DNA of 64,000 bases from Thermaerobacter sp. PB12/4term (GCF_003403315.2 NZ_CP048407.1:372001-436000); one strand, 5' to 3'; shown: positions 45,567 through 54,954, numbered from the stretch's first letter. Notes: a model not told the origin generated them from the letters alone. Numbers and translations are program-made.

Positions 45567-46646
45567 TTGCTGCAAGGATACCTGGCCGGCATTCGCCGGC
45601 TGACCCTGCGCCAGGTCCCCGTGCCCGAGCCGGGGCCGGGGGAAGTGGTGGTCAAGATCCGGTGCGCACTGACGTGCGGCACCGACCTGAAGACCTTTCG
45701 CCGGGGCCACGCGCGCCTGCCCGTTCCGGGTCCCTTCGGCCATGAAGCGGCCGGGGTCGTCCATGCCGTCGGCGAAGGGGTGGAACGCTTCCGGCCGGGC
45801 GACGCGGTGATGTGGGTGCCCACGGCACCGTGCGGCCAGTGCCCGCCCTGCCGGCGGGGCCAAGAGAACCTGTGCCGGCACCTCTTCGATCCCGAGCGCA
45901 TGGCCCTGGGGGCGTATGCCGAGTTCATCCGCCTGCCGGCCCCCATCGTGGCCCGGCACCTGTTTGCCAAGCCCGGCCACCTGTCTTTCGAGCAGGCCGC
46001 CTTTCTCGAGCCCCTGAGCTGTGTGGTGCGGGGCTGGCGGCGGCTGGGCCGGCCCGAAGAAGTGGTGGTCATCGGCACCGGCACCATCGGGCTCTTGCAC
46101 GTCATGGTGGCGCGGGCGTTGCAGGTACCCCGCATCGTGGCCGTGGGGCGGCGGCCGGCGGGGCTGGAACTGGCCCGGCAGGCGGGGGCCACTGAAACCC
46201 TGGCGGCGGATGCCCAGGAAGCCCTGCCCCGGGTTCGCGCCCTGTTCGGCGGTGAGGGGCCGGCGGCGGTCATCGAGGCCACCGGCCGGGCGGAAAGCTG
46301 GCAGGCGGCCGCCCAGTGGGTCCGGCCGGGCGGGCGGGTGCTGCTCTTCGGCGGCCTGGCCGGCGGCACCTGGGTACACTTTGAAGCCTTCCGGCTCCAT
46401 TACGAAGAGGTCGACCTCATCGGTTCCTTCCACTACACCCCCGCCGACGTGCGGGAGTCCTACGATCTCTTGGCCCGCGGCCGGCTGCCGGTGGCGATGC
46501 TGATCACCCACCGGCGGCCCCTGGCCGAGCTGCCGGAGGTCTTCCAGGCCCTGGACCGGGGGGAGGCGATCAAGGTCGCCCTCTACCCGGAGGGTACCGT
46601 GCCGGCCGGGCCGGGTCAGGGTTCGTCATCGCAAACCCTGGCCTGA
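45567..46646 (+). CDS. zinc-dependent alcohol dehydrogenase family, first of pair
   Basis: A 359-residue MDR-family oxidoreductase. Catalytic zinc ligands C37 (ALTCGTD) and H59-E60 (FGHEAAG); structural zinc C89, C92, C95 and C103 in CGQCPPCRRGQENLC; Rossmann VVVIGTGTIGLLH. This matches the sorbitol/threonine dehydrogenase group, NAD(P)-dependent oxidation of a secondary hydroxyl. TTG 45567 follows GGAGGG. A second such enzyme follows 68 bp later and then a cupin; the three may process a sugar, polyol or hydroxy acid. Substrate unknown. Confidence 0.9.
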   Translation: MLQGYLAGIRRLTLRQVPVPEPGPGEVVVKIRCALTCGTDLKTFRRGHARLPVPGPFGHEAAGVVHAVGEGVERFRPGDAVMWVPTAPCGQCPPCRRGQENLCRHLFDPERMALGAYAEFIRLPAPIVARHLFAKPGHLSFEQAAFLEPLSCVVRGWRRLGRPEEVVVIGTGTIGLLHVMVARALQVPRIVAVGRRPAGLELARQAGATETLAADAQEALPRVRALFGGEGPAAVIEATGRAESWQAAAQWVRPGGRVLLFGGLAGGTWVHFEAFRLHYEEVDLIGSFHYTPADVRESYDLLARGRLPVAMLITHRRPLAELPEVFQALDRGEAIKVALYPEGTVPAGPGQGSSSQTLA

Positions 46647-46714
46647 GCCCCGGGAAGAGCGGAAGCCGGAGCCCCGGCGCCCGCCGGGTGCCGGGGCAGG
46701 AGGGGAGGCTGGGC

Positions 46715-47872
46715 ATGGCCGAAGGGGTGACCGGTCCGGCGACGGGGGCGCCGGTTCTTCCGGAGGCGATGCAGGTGGCCCTTCTCGACGGGCAGGGGCA
46801 GGTCCGGGTGGCCCGGCGGCCCGTGCCGCAGCCCGGTCCGGGTGAAGCCCTGGTCCGGCTGCGGGCCTGCGGCATCTGCTCCAGCGACCTGCTGGACTGG
46901 TACGTGGCGGGGAAAGCCCGGGAGGGACCCTTCGTCTTCGGTCACGAGCCGGCGGGCGAGATCGTGGCCTTCGGGCCGGGCGCGGTGCCGCCGCCCGGGG
47001 TGGATGTGGGCAGCCGGGTCTTCGTCCACCACCATGCACCCTGCATGGCGTGCGCCGCCTGCCGGCGGGGCGATTACGTCCACTGCCCCCTCTGGCGCCA
47101 GCCGGGCCTGCGGCCGGGCGGCATGGCGGAGTACGCCGTCATCGCACCCCAGGTGCTCCGGCACGACACCCTGCCCCTGCCGGAGGGCGCGGGATGGGAG
47201 GTGGGGGTCCTGGTCGAACCGGTGGCCTGTGCGGTCCATGCCCTGCAGCGGGCCGGCCTGGAACCGGGGCAGCGGGTGATGGTGATCGGCGCCGGGTTCA
47301 TGGGCCAGGTGCTGGGGCTGGTGGCCCGGGCCTGGGGCGCGGCCGAGCGGGCCGTGGTCGACCGGGTGCCGGGCCGGCTGGCCTGGGCGGCCCGGCGCTG
47401 GGCGACCCTGGTCCTCGACACCCGGGCCGGGACCCAGGCCGAGCCGGCGGAGCCGCCGGGCGGTCCGGTGCCGTGGGTCCGGGTGGCCTCCGGCCCCGAG
47501 GAGGTGGCGCGCTGCCTGGCCGAGCGCTGGGGCGAGGGCGCCGACCTGGTCCTGGTCTCGCCGGCGGGGGAGGAGCCCCTGCGGCTGGGCATCGCCTGCG
47601 CCCGGCCCGGCGGCACCGTGGTGATGTTCGCCCCCACGGCCCCGGGTCACGATCCGTCCATTCCGGGGTATGACATCTTCTTCCGGGAGATCCGGCTGGT
47701 CCCCAGCTACTCGGCGGGGCCGCCCGACACCCGGGCGGCGCTGGACCTGCTGGCCTCCGGCCGGGTTCCGGCGCGAGAGCTGGTCACCCACCGCTACCCC
47801 CTGGCCGAGGTGGCCACGGCCTACCGCCAGGTCAAGGACCCCGGCGCCTTGAAGGTCCTGGTCGAGCTGTGA
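46715..47872 (+). CDS. zinc-dependent alcohol dehydrogenase family, second of pair
   Basis: A 385-residue MDR protein, clearly paralogous to its upstream neighbour but diverged. Catalytic ligands C55 (CGICSSD) and H77-E78 (FGHEPAG); structural zinc C110, C113, C116 and C124 in CMACAACRRGDYVHC; Rossmann MVIGAGFMGQVLG. ATG 46715 follows AGGAGGGGAGG; an upstream in-frame GTG would add nine residues. Two adjacent dehydrogenases suggest sequential oxidations of one polyol, or a heteromeric enzyme. Confidence 0.9.
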   Translation: MAEGVTGPATGAPVLPEAMQVALLDGQGQVRVARRPVPQPGPGEALVRLRACGICSSDLLDWYVAGKAREGPFVFGHEPAGEIVAFGPGAVPPPGVDVGSRVFVHHHAPCMACAACRRGDYVHCPLWRQPGLRPGGMAEYAVIAPQVLRHDTLPLPEGAGWEVGVLVEPVACAVHALQRAGLEPGQRVMVIGAGFMGQVLGLVARAWGAAERAVVDRVPGRLAWAARRWATLVLDTRAGTQAEPAEPPGGPVPWVRVASGPEEVARCLAERWGEGADLVLVSPAGEEPLRLGIACARPGGTVVMFAPTAPGHDPSIPGYDIFFREIRLVPSYSAGPPDTRAALDLLASGRVPARELVTHRYPLAEVATAYRQVKDPGALKVLVEL

Positions 47873-47909
47873 CACGGCCCGGGGAGGCGGCCGCGGAGGA
47901 GGTTGCCCG

Positions 47910-48365
47910 ATGGAAGCGACGTCCAATCGTCCCCTGACGGCGGAGGAGTTCGGGCGGCTGCGGGTGCGCCGGTTCGACCCCGCCACCTTCCGCTGGGAGG
48001 GCATTCCCGACCAGGTCTACCAGGGTCCGGAGGAACCGGCCCCCCGGTTCCGCGACGTGATCCGCCGCACCCTGGTGCCCGGCGGGGCCACCCCGGCCGC
48101 CTTCGAGGTGCGGTACTTCGAGGTGGGCCCCGGGGGTTACTCGCGCTTTGAGCTTCACCAGCACATCCACGCAGTGCTGGTGCTGCGGGGCGAAGGGGAG
48201 GTCCAGGTGGGGGGCGAGGTCTATCGGGTCCGCCCCTTCGACCTGGTCTACATCCCTCCGGAGACGCCCCACCAGTTCCGGCACCGGGGGGCCCCGGGCG
48301 ACGAGCCCTTCGGGTTCCTCTGCGTGGTCGACGCCCAGCGGGACCGTCCCCGGCCGCTGGATTGA
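47910..48365 (+). CDS. cupin domain protein
   Basis: A 151-residue single-domain cupin. Motif 1 is FELHQHIHAVLVLRGEGEV, with three His for metal binding, and motif 2 is FDLVYIPPETPHQFRH. ATG 47910 follows GGAGGTTGCCCG. It lies 38 bp after the second zinc dehydrogenase, so it probably belongs to that operon and may be an isomerase or dioxygenase for the same small molecule. Function not assignable from sequence. Confidence 0.87.
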   Translation: MEATSNRPLTAEEFGRLRVRRFDPATFRWEGIPDQVYQGPEEPAPRFRDVIRRTLVPGGATPAAFEVRYFEVGPGGYSRFELHQHIHAVLVLRGEGEVQVGGEVYRVRPFDLVYIPPETPHQFRHRGAPGDEPFGFLCVVDAQRDRPRPLD

Positions 48366-48411
48366 CGGGGCCTGGCCCTGGGCCGGCTCACGGCCGGCGG
48401 GGTGGCCGCAT

Positions 48412-50376
48412 TCACCGGAAGGGTTTCAGGGAGCCGGGCTCCCGCCCGGTGGCGAAGGAGGGCACAGCCCGCCGGGTGCCGCCGGCCCGGGGAGGAACGG
48501 GGACACCCGCGGCGGGCGCGCCCGGCGCCCCAGGCGGGTAGGAGGCCGCCCCGGCCGCCAGCCCCGGCCTGCCGGCGCCGGGCGGGAGGGTGGCGGCTCC
48601 CGGCAGCCCCGGCCCCACCCCCGGTGCTGGGGGGGCCACTGGCGCCTGGGGGACCGCCGGCGGCTGGAAGATCGTACCCGCTCCGGCCAGTGGCCTAGGC
48701 GATTGCGCGGTGATCGCGCTGCCCATGGGGCGCCGGGGGAGGAACCGGTACCCCGCGCGGGCGCCGGGGGGAAGGGCCGACGGCGGCAGCCCCGCCAGAT
48801 CCTGGGGCGCCGGCCGGGGACGGAAGACCGCCGCCCGGGCCGGCGCGCCGGCCCGGGCCGTGGCCGGCCCGTCCCGCACCGGGTCCGTACCGGTTGCGTC
48901 TTGCCGCTCGGGGGGTGCCGGCTCCGGGCCCGCAGGTTCGGCCCCACCGGGCCGTTCCGCAGCCGGGGGCACGGGATGCCCCGCGGCGACCGGGTGACCC
49001 GGTGCCGCGTGGGGGTCGTGCTCCTGGCCCGGCGCCGTGGCGGTTCCGGTGGGAGGGCCCGCCGGTTTGGGTTCCCTGAGACTGTCTTCCCCCTCGGCAG
49101 GCGCGCCGGGCCAGGCGTCCCAGCCCTGACTGCGGCCGCCGGCTCTGCCGGAATGGCCCGCCTCGGCCTCCTGGCCGGGCGCAGGCGAGCTCCCGCCCTC
49201 GCCGCCGGTGGCCATGCCGGTTCCTCCGCCACCGGGGCCTTCCCCGCTTCCCGGGCCGTTGCCGTTGGAACCTGGCGGAGAGAGGCTCGGCGTGGCGCCG
49301 CCGCCTTCGGTAGGGGCGCCCTCGGTGGTGCCGCCCTCGGCGGTGGCGTGGCCCGCCGGGCCGCCGGGGTTCCCGGTGCGGGTCGGGCCGGCTTCCGGGC
49401 GTCCGGGGGCGAGCCGGGCCCAGGGCACCACGGGCTGCCGCGGCCCGCCGTAGAAGGCAACCAGCCCGGCGTAGAGAGCGGCCGCGATCACCTGGGCCGG
49501 CCAGCCCGCAGGCAGGGTCAGGCTGGCGGCCAGGGGAGCGACCAGGACGACCCCCCCGGCGGCCGGACCGGATCCCTTCGCTCCTGCCGTGCACCCCGGG
49601 CCGGCCGGTTCGTCCGGGCCGGACCTCGCGGTCCGGGCGGCAAGGGGTTCCGGCACGCCTCCGGCGGGGGGGTACACCAGGAACAGCAGCTTTTGCCGCG
49701 GCCAGGCCCGCTGGTGCACGGGCATGCAGCCGGCCTCCAACAGGCTCCGGGCCAGGTGTCGGCCCAGCCCCCAGGCCCGCCAGGGCCGGCGACCGGCGGT
49801 GGCGACCCGGCCGCGCAGGGAAACGGCGTCAAGGTGGATGTGGAGCACGACGTCGGCCGTCAGGCGGGTGAAGGCCGGTGCGGCGGCGGACGAACCGGCG
49901 CTGCCGCTCCCGGCGGCCTCGCCGGAGCCCGCAGGGGTACCGGAGGGGCTGCCGGTGCCCGCAGCCGGGTCGGGAGGGGCCGCGCCGGCCGCCGTGGCCG
50001 GCGCGGCCTGAGGGACGCGGACCTGCTGTGCCCCGCCCGCAGGCACCTGGACCACTGTTACCCCTGCCCGCTGGAGGATGGTGGCGAGTTCCGCGGCCAG
50101 CCTTTCCGCCGCACCCTCGGGATGCGGGGCAGCAGGGCCGGGCCCGCCGCGTTGCCCCGCCGGCGGAGCGGTGCGGGGGCCGGGTTCGTCCGCCGTCACC
50201 TGCAGGATCACCGTCCGCCCGTGCAGGGCCGAGTCGACCGCCGCGTAAGCAGGCCCATCCCCGCCGCCGCCCACCCAGACCCGGTGCCCCAGGCGTTCCA
50301 GCACGGTCACCCAGCCCGGGATGCCTGCGGTGTCGTCCACGTCGACCAGCCAGCGGTGGCGGACCAGCACCTGCAT
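48412..50376 (-). CDS. large Pro/Gly-rich protein with degenerate amidase-like N terminus
   Basis: A 654-residue protein. ATG 50376 follows GGAGGGGTCGCC. Residues 1-240 weakly follow the Amidase_3 fold: AERLAAELATILQRAGVTVV, then ADVVLHIHLDAVSLRG (like SIH-x-NA), then GLGRHLARSLLEAG. The first zinc His motif appears lost, so enzymatic activity is doubtful. Hydrophobic segments at about 270-310 could span a membrane. The C-terminal half is low-complexity Pro/Gly/Ala. The relation to amidases is my inference; otherwise unrecognised. It is convergent with the cupin operon. Confidence 0.6.
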   Translation of the reverse strand: MQVLVRHRWLVDVDDTAGIPGWVTVLERLGHRVWVGGGGDGPAYAAVDSALHGRTVILQVTADEPGPRTAPPAGQRGGPGPAAPHPEGAAERLAAELATILQRAGVTVVQVPAGGAQQVRVPQAAPATAAGAAPPDPAAGTGSPSGTPAGSGEAAGSGSAGSSAAAPAFTRLTADVVLHIHLDAVSLRGRVATAGRRPWRAWGLGRHLARSLLEAGCMPVHQRAWPRQKLLFLVYPPAGGVPEPLAARTARSGPDEPAGPGCTAGAKGSGPAAGGVVLVAPLAASLTLPAGWPAQVIAAALYAGLVAFYGGPRQPVVPWARLAPGRPEAGPTRTGNPGGPAGHATAEGGTTEGAPTEGGGATPSLSPPGSNGNGPGSGEGPGGGGTGMATGGEGGSSPAPGQEAEAGHSGRAGGRSQGWDAWPGAPAEGEDSLREPKPAGPPTGTATAPGQEHDPHAAPGHPVAAGHPVPPAAERPGGAEPAGPEPAPPERQDATGTDPVRDGPATARAGAPARAAVFRPRPAPQDLAGLPPSALPPGARAGYRFLPRRPMGSAITAQSPRPLAGAGTIFQPPAVPQAPVAPPAPGVGPGLPGAATLPPGAGRPGLAAGAASYPPGAPGAPAAGVPVPPRAGGTRRAVPSFATGREPGSLKPFR

Positions 50377-50474
50377 GGCGACCCCTCCTCCGGTCGGTGT
50401 CAGCATACGCACGGCCCGGAGGCGGGGTTCAGGGGGAAAGGGAGCGGCTTTGCCCAGGGCCCGGTTGGCAGGCC

Positions 50475-50960
50475 TCAGGCCTCCTGGCGGGCGCCGTTCA
50501 GCACGCCACCCAGAACACCGCCGTAGACCAGGTGGGCCAGGGCGGCCACCAGGGCGCTGCGGGCCCCGGAAAAGCCCGTGCCCAGGAAGCCGGGCGACGG
50601 AGCTGCACCGACGGCGGACAGCAGGGGCAGGATGAGCAGGGCCCCTGCGACCCAGACGGCGAGCCCAAAGGCCATGCCGGTCACCGCATTGCCGGCGGGC
50701 GCAACGGCGCGGTACACGAAGGCCCAGAGGACAGCGGCCACCAGGAGGGCCGCCAGGCCGCCGATGGACATGGCGGCCTGGGCCGTGATCCGGCCGTCGC
50801 CCATGCCCAGGCCGTCGGCGACAAAGCGGCTGAAGGCTCCGCGCTGGGTGCCCAGGATGGGCTGCAGCACGTAGACCGTCGCGATCTGCACCAGCCCGGC
50901 GACCAGTCCGGCGGTCACGACGCGGGCGGTGGCCACCTTTCGCACCGGTGCCACGGCCAT
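50475..50960 (-). CDS. small multi-pass membrane protein
   Basis: A 161-residue protein with four hydrophobic segments and small-residue-rich helices (VTAGLVAGLVQIATVYVLQP, GLAALLVAAVLWAFVYRAV, MAFGLAVWVAGALLILPLL, ALAHLVYGGVLGGVLNG). The pattern resembles DUF6789/DUF1440-like membrane proteins. ATG 50960 follows AAAGGAGTGAG; an upstream open frame is shadow. It is divergent from ctaA, so a link to respiration is possible but unproven. Confidence 0.7.
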   Translation of the reverse strand: MAVAPVRKVATARVVTAGLVAGLVQIATVYVLQPILGTQRGAFSRFVADGLGMGDGRITAQAAMSIGGLAALLVAAVLWAFVYRAVAPAGNAVTGMAFGLAVWVAGALLILPLLSAVGAAPSPGFLGTGFSGARSALVAALAHLVYGGVLGGVLNGARQEA

Positions 50961-51336
50961 CTCACTCCTTTGTCTTCTGGCGAGGGCGCGCCGGACCGCG
51001 GCCCCAGGGCTGCCGGCCCGGCGGCAGGCATCATGGTTAGGGTGACCAGGGGCCGGACCGGCCATGCGAGACCGGCCAGGCGATGCAGGATCGAGCCCGC
51101 GCCGCATTGCACCCGGCGGGTCCATGGGCTACGGTGGTCCTGGTCCGGCCCGGCGGTGCCGGGGTACGGCGCCCGCGGCGGGACCCGGTGCCGGGGAGGC
51201 TGCCGCCCGCCTGGGCCAGGGCCGCAGACCGCGTTTCGAGGCGAGTTGCGCGGGCTTGTCTGGAGGTCTCGGGCTGGATTCGGCCAGCATTCCACGAGCC
51301 ACGAGCCGGCTGGATTTCACGGGGAGGGATGCGGGT

Positions 51337-52473
51337 ATGCCCGATGGCGCGGCAGTTCCGGGGCACGGGCGCAGGCCGCCGGCCGGCAACGGCGCCTTGC
51401 GGCCCGGCGGCGGCCTGCGCTGGCTGGCGGTGGTGGCGACGGTGACCATGTTCCTGGTGGTGGTCGCCGGTGCTCTGGTCACGGCCACCGGCTCGGGGGA
51501 GGGCTGTGGCCGCTCCTGGCCGCTTTGCGGGTCGCCGGAATGGACCCTCCAGGCCGTCATCGAGTTCAGTCACCGGGTCATCTCCGGCATTGCCGCCCTG
51601 GCCGTGGTGGCGCTGGCCGTGCTGGCGCCGCGGCGCCTGGGCGGCCGCCGCGACGCCCGCTGGCTGGCGGCGGTGGCGGTCGTCTTCCTGTTCTTGCAGG
51701 CCGGGCTCGGTGCCGGCGTGGTCCTGTGGGGGCAGTCCGACGCCGTCCTGGCCCTGCATTTCGGCATCTCCCTGGTCTCCTTCGCATCGGTGGCGCTGCT
51801 CAGCCTGCGGGTGTTGCGAGGAGCGGCCGCCCCGGCGGGACGGGCCGGTCAGGAGGGCCCGGGCAGCGGCGGGCACGGCGTGCCGGCCGTGCTGCGCCGG
51901 GGGCTGTGGCTCGTGCTGGGCTACACGTACCTGGTGGTCTACACGGGGGCCTACGTGCGCCACACCCAATCCAGCCTGGCTTGCCCGGCCTGGCCGGCCT
52001 GCGGGACGGCGTGGGAGGGGGCGGCGCTGGTCCAGATGGTCCACCGGCTGGCAGCCGGCGCGCTGCTGGTGGGGCTGGGCATCCTGGTTGTGATGGCCCG
52101 CCGCCACGGTCGAGAGCTTCCCGCTCTGGTCCGGGGCACCTGGCTGGCGGCCGGCCTGGCCGTCCTGCAGGCGGCGAGCGGCGCCTATGTGGTCCTGAGC
52201 CGGCTGGAACTGGCGGCGGCCATGCTGCACAGCAGCATCATGGCCCTGCTCTTCACCGTGCTGTGCCACCTGGCGCTGGAGGCGGCGGGGCCGGCGTGGT
52301 CCCTGCACGGTGGTGTCGCGACGGCGGCCGGGCGTCCGCCATCTTCACAGCCGGGTCCGGCGGTAGCGGCCGGTGCGGGCGAACCGGCGTCCCTTGCCGG
52401 CTCGCCCGCACCGGCGTCCGCGCCCGCGGCCCGCAGCAGCCGGCCGGCGGGGGCACCCTCGGGACCGGCGTGA
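51337..52473 (+). CDS. ctaA: heme A synthase
   Basis: A membrane enzyme that oxidises the C8 methyl of heme O to a formyl group, giving heme A for the aa3 oxidase. The 378 residues include about eight transmembrane helices in two related halves. Heme-ligand and catalytic motifs: EFSHRVISG, LHFGISL, QMVHRLAAG and MLHSSIM; paired extracytoplasmic cysteines are in GEGCGRSWPLCG and LACPAWPACG. ATG 51337 follows GGGGAGGG. The C terminus has a disordered Ala/Pro tail of about 60 residues. It is convergent with ctaB, not in one operon with it. Confidence 0.93.
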   Translation: MPDGAAVPGHGRRPPAGNGALRPGGGLRWLAVVATVTMFLVVVAGALVTATGSGEGCGRSWPLCGSPEWTLQAVIEFSHRVISGIAALAVVALAVLAPRRLGGRRDARWLAAVAVVFLFLQAGLGAGVVLWGQSDAVLALHFGISLVSFASVALLSLRVLRGAAAPAGRAGQEGPGSGGHGVPAVLRRGLWLVLGYTYLVVYTGAYVRHTQSSLACPAWPACGTAWEGAALVQMVHRLAAGALLVGLGILVVMARRHGRELPALVRGTWLAAGLAVLQAASGAYVVLSRLELAAAMLHSSIMALLFTVLCHLALEAAGPAWSLHGGVATAAGRPPSSQPGPAVAAGAGEPASLAGSPAPASAPAARSSRPAGAPSGPA

Positions 52474-52511
52474 GCTCGGTACCGGCGTTAGCCGGAAAGG
52501 GCAGGCGTAAA

Positions 52512-52549
52512 GACCAACGGCGCAGGGGCCGGCCCCTGCGCCGTTGGTC
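52512..52549. terminator. bidirectional terminator between ctaA and ctaB
   Basis: A 38-nt perfect palindrome (arms 52512-52530 and 52531-52549) preceded by AAA and followed by CTT. It can form a hairpin on either strand and lies between the convergent 3' ends of ctaA and ctaB. Confidence 0.8.
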
Positions 52550-52600
52550 CTTCATGTGTCTCTCATCCCTTGCCGCTCGTACCCTTGCCGCTCGGGTCCC

Positions 52601-53542
52601 TCACATTCGGCCGAGCAGGGCGTTGACCACCTGGTGCAGCGTCACGTCCAGCACCATGGCCCCGAAGACGCCGAAGAGGTACACGATGCTGTAGCCGTAA
52701 AGGGCCCGGGCACGTCCCTCGGTGGTCTGCCGCAGCAGCCCGCGGGTGAGCCGCAGGTAGCGGGCGCCCAGTACCACGGCGACCAGGGCGTAGGCCCAGC
52801 CCAGCTGGCCCAGGGGGAGCATGGCCAGGGTAATCCCCACGGTCACCCAGGTGTAGAAGTACACCTGGCGCAGCGTGGCCTCCACGCCGGCCACCACGGG
52901 CAACATGGGGACACGGGCCCTGGCGTATTCGTCCCGCAAAGCCACGGCCAGCGCCCAGAAGTGGGGCGGGGTCCAGAAGAACACGATCAGGAACAGGACC
53001 ACCGCCGCGACCTCCAGCCGCCCGGTGGCGGCAGCCCAGCCGATCAGCGGCCCCACGGCGCCGGCCGCGCCGCCGATCACGATGTTCTGCGGCGTGCGGC
53101 GCTTGAGCCACGCGGTATAGACCAGCACGTAGAAGGCGATGCCGCCCACGGCCAGGTAGGCCGCCAGCGGGTTGACCTGCGTGTAGAGCAGCGCGAAGCT
53201 CATGACACCCAGGATCACGGCGAAGACCGTCGCCTGACCGGGACGGATCCGCCCCGCGGCGATGGGGCGCTGGCTGGTGCGGGGCATGGCGGCGTCCATA
53301 TCCCGGTCCAGCACGTGATTCAGGGTCGCGGCGGAGCCACCGGCCAGCAGGGTCCCCACCAGGGTCAGGAAGAGGGTCCAGGGATGGGGCGCCTCTCCCA
53401 GGGCGACCCACATGGAGGCCGCCGTGGTGACCAGCACGAGCAGCATGACGCCCGGCTTCATCAGCGTCAGGTAGTCGCGGAGCGCGTTGCTCCGGCTGGT
53501 GGTGATGGCGCGCGCCAGCACCGCGCTGTTGGGCATGCTCAT
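52601..53542 (-). CDS. ctaB: protoheme IX farnesyltransferase (heme O synthase)
   Basis: A UbiA-family prenyltransferase of 313 residues that adds farnesyl to heme B to make heme O, the CtaA substrate. It has about nine transmembrane segments. The prenyl-diphosphate Asp motif is in NHVLDRDMDAAMPRTSQRP and the second conserved block is FFWTPPHFWALAVALRDEYA. ATG 53542 follows GGATGGAGG; the upstream open frame is not homologous. It diverges from the ctaC operon across a 507-bp interval that should hold both promoters. Confidence 0.95.
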   Translation of the reverse strand: MSMPNSAVLARAITTSRSNALRDYLTLMKPGVMLLVLVTTAASMWVALGEAPHPWTLFLTLVGTLLAGGSAATLNHVLDRDMDAAMPRTSQRPIAAGRIRPGQATVFAVILGVMSFALLYTQVNPLAAYLAVGGIAFYVLVYTAWLKRRTPQNIVIGGAAGAVGPLIGWAAATGRLEVAAVVLFLIVFFWTPPHFWALAVALRDEYARARVPMLPVVAGVEATLRQVYFYTWVTVGITLAMLPLGQLGWAYALVAVVLGARYLRLTRGLLRQTTEGRARALYGYSIVYLFGVFGAMVLDVTLHQVVNALLGRM

Positions 53543-54049
53543 GTTCGTTCCTCCATCCGGCATGGCGAACCCGCCGGTCCAGGAATCCGCGAAGCCGCCG
53601 GATTTCGCCACCCGCGCCCTCACAACGATTAGAAAATACCGTAAACCCGGAGGTTCATGCGACCCAAGGGGTGCCCGCTCCGGCTTCAGCCCGAGGCGCA
53701 TCGGTTTCCAGCCCGATGGCCAGGACAGCGCCCGTTCGGGGACTGTTGATAGTGAGCTGCAGGAAAGAGGAGCGCGCAGGAACGATTACGCCACTATTCT
53801 ATCGGTTTGCGGATCGCTGGCAAGACGGGGCACTGGGTGGATCGGGGCACCAGGGGCCGGCCTGCCGGTCTTGTCATTTGTCGCCTTGCGGCTACGGGGG
53901 GGATTCCATACAATCCAAGCGGACTCGGACCTTATTGCGTCGCTGGTGCAACAGGGACAGATCGTCCGAATCTGACCTTGTGGTCCGGGGGGTGGGGGAA
54001 CTGTTGAACGCCCGCCGGACCGCAGCGGGGATTGGAGGCAGAGGGGGAC
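53543..54049. other. divergent control region, ctaB / ctaC
   Basis: No gene. AT-richer patches occur at 53630-53645 and 53740-53815 (TTGATA at 53748, TATTCT at 53796), which are promoter-like hexamers but not at standard spacing. It probably carries the promoters for oxidase expression in both directions. Confidence 0.4.
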
Positions 54050-54907
54050 ATGCAGCAGGTAACCGAGCGCGACAACCGGCGCGCCGGTGCTGTCATGACC
54101 CTGCTCATCGGGCTCGTCCTGGTGGCGGGTGTGGCGAGCACCGTATACGCGACGAAGCGCTGGTGGCTGCCGCCCCTGGTGTCGGCGGCTGCGGCGCCCA
54201 TCGATCGTTTGTTCAACATCATCATGGTCAGCATAGGCATTGTCTTCGTGCTGACCCAGGGTTTGCTGGCCTGGTTCGTATGGAAGGCGGCGCGCAGCCC
54301 GCGGGCGCTGTACTGGCATGAGAGCAAGCGCCTGGAATCCACCTGGACGGTGGCGACGGCCGTCATCCTGACCGTCTTCATCGTCATGGGTTATCAGATC
54401 TGGCTCACTCTTCACACGCCGACGGCCGCGGCGGCGGAGAAGTCGACGGTGGTGGAGGTCTGGGGGCAGCAGTTCTTCTGGACGGCGCGGTATCCGGGTC
54501 CCGACGGCCAGTTCGGCAAGACCGACCCGCAGTTCGTCGACTTCCAGAAGAACCCCTTCGGCATCGACCCCAACGACCCTGCGGGCAAGGATGACATCGT
54601 GATTGACGGCTCCAAGGGGCCCATCGTGATGCCGGCGGATTATCACGTCACGGTCAAGCTGAGCTCGCGGGACGTGATCCACAGCTTCTTCGTGCCCAAT
54701 CTGCGCGTGAAGATGGACGCCGTCCCCGGTCAGGTGACGGAGGTCTACGTGCAGCCCACGGAGCCGGGTCGCTACGAAATCGCCTGCGCGGAACTGTGCG
54801 GTGTCGGTCACTTCGCGATGCGCGGCGAGATCGAGGTCCTGCCGGAAACGGACTGGCAGGCCTGGCTTCAGCAGCATGCGGGCCAGCACGGCGGCACGGC
54901 TCAGTGA
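54050..54907 (+). CDS. ctaC: cytochrome c oxidase subunit II (aa3 type)
   Basis: A 285-residue subunit with two transmembrane helices (about residues 17-40 and 57-85 region, then 105-125) and an external CuA domain. CuA ligands: H in DVIHSFFVPNLRVKMD, and C-x3-C-x3-H-x2-M in CAELCGVGHFAM. No fused cytochrome c domain follows, so this is aa3-like rather than the caa3 form of Bacillus CtaC. No lipoprotein Cys is visible. ATG 54050 follows GAGGGGGA. It is the first gene of the oxidase operon ctaC-D-E-E-F. Confidence 0.94.
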   Translation: MQQVTERDNRRAGAVMTLLIGLVLVAGVASTVYATKRWWLPPLVSAAAAPIDRLFNIIMVSIGIVFVLTQGLLAWFVWKAARSPRALYWHESKRLESTWTVATAVILTVFIVMGYQIWLTLHTPTAAAAEKSTVVEVWGQQFFWTARYPGPDGQFGKTDPQFVDFQKNPFGIDPNDPAGKDDIVIDGSKGPIVMPADYHVTVKLSSRDVIHSFFVPNLRVKMDAVPGQVTEVYVQPTEPGRYEIACAELCGVGHFAMRGEIEVLPETDWQAWLQQHAGQHGGTAQ

Positions 54908-54954
54908 TCGGTAGCCTGTAAACCGTCGCCGGCTCGGAGAGAGGAGGAGCGGTC

